Shown: positions 5,156 through 5,420 of the stretch, one piece after another
Layout: every line of letters starts with the position of its first letter
Position numbering within the stretch: position 1 is the stretch's first letter
NCBI GenBank assembly: GCA_025999735.1
Contig: BNXR01000116.1
Span: 1 to 5,420 of the forward strand
Source: Bacteroidia bacterium
GTDB lineage: Bacteria > Bacteroidota > Bacteroidia > Bacteroidales > Marinifilaceae
Direction: 5' to 3'
Length of the DNA: 5,420 bases
The notes under the pieces: generated by a model
What the model saw: the letters and a program-made list of their open reading frames with translations, nothing else
Told to the model about the DNA's origin: nothing
The model's database searches: none
Translations under genes and position numbers: made by a program

Positions 5156-5420
5156 ACAGCAAATTCCGCTCAGCCACCCAATTGAAGCGTGCACACGCGG
5201 AAATTGCTAATCCAATCACGGCAAAATCAGTGGACTAAATTTTATCTAATCCACCCACCCGCCCTTAATGGGACTAAATTTCCATAAAAGCGTTCCGCGA
5301 AGACAAATAACATAATGTTCTGTTATAGAACAGCCCGCGGCGGTCAGTCCTATAACTACATTATGTTAAATGTCCGCTACGCTCCACGCCACCGCATGCC
5401 AACCACACGAATACCGCTCA
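5118..5420. other. Repeat-rich non-coding tail
   Basis: No gene recognised on either strand. Besides the tandem repeat at its start, it holds ggactaaattt twice (5232-5242 and 5271-5281), gtgcacacg at 5189-5197 (also at 3576-3584), aaaagcgttccgc at 5286-5298 (also at 3543-3555), and a long two-step inverted repeat at 5308-5368. No recognisable terminator with a T-tract was found after the ATP-binding gene. Confidence 0.6.
5308..5368. repeat. Long two-step hairpin, attC-like in outline
   Basis: The outer stem taacataatgt (5308-5318) pairs perfectly with acattatgtta (5358-5368). The inner stem gttatag (5322-5328) pairs with ctataac (5350-5356). Between the stems the left side has three unpaired bases and the right side one. 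The terminal loop is 21 bases and GC-rich (contains cccgcggcggtc). The right end reads GTTAAAT, fitting the integron attC R' pattern GTTRRRY, but the left end is not its full complement and the spacer is paired. It may instead be a transposon end or a dispersed repeat. Confidence 0.7.

Overview
The window looks like a stretch of a Bacteroidetes (probably Bacteroidales) chromosome. The evidence is a surface protein built from BspA-type leucine-rich repeats, Ig-like modules and a C-terminal type IX secretion (Por) sorting domain; a PorT-like outer-membrane beta-barrel protein ending in Phe; a Schlafen/AlbA_2-type ATP-binding regulator; and the absence of Shine-Dalgarno sequences before the starts. 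The abundance of GC-rich palindromes recalls uncultured host- or protist-associated Bacteroidales, but that placement is only a guess.

Layout. Nt 1-174 hold an apparent breakpoint: an open minus-strand C-terminal frame (5-139) abuts the broken 5' end of the surface-protein gene, whose frame appears shifted by one base near 134-137. Nt 175-2361 encode the rest of that protein: four 23-residue LRRs and a cap, three tandem ~107-residue Ig-like modules, a Pro-rich hinge, a cadherin-like beta-sandwich, a linker and a T9SS sorting domain. It has no signal peptide as it stands. Nt 2362-2441 carry two REP-like palindromes in opposite orientation. Nt 2442-3401 encode the beta-barrel protein. Nt 3402-3794 are mostly non-coding, with small hairpins, candidate promoters and a doubtful 47-codon ORF. 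Nt 3795-5117 encode the ATP-binding protein. Nt 5118-5420 are non-coding and hold a perfect 2 x 20 bp tandem repeat, a short direct repeat and a long two-step hairpin.

Main discovery. The signal peptide of the beta-barrel protein is split by a 117-bp palindrome-rich insert, flanked by an exact 8-bp direct repeat (tcatcgtt) and an exact multiple of three long. Removing the insert and one repeat copy restores MKRIIVCLLLATTHVQA, a textbook signal peptide. The upstream palindrome pair is likewise flanked by a 7-bp direct repeat (aataatg). Removing it leaves two nucleotides between the surface-protein stop and the beta-barrel start, as in a compact operon. The simplest reading is two insertions of small palindromic, REP/RPE-like mobile elements within about 220 bp, one of which now encodes part of a protein.

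How the genes relate. The surface protein and the barrel probably formed one envelope-related operon: a T9SS-exported adhesin-like protein and an outer-membrane barrel. The ATP-binding gene appears to be a separate unit flanked by repeat-rich DNA. No function linking it to the envelope genes is visible.
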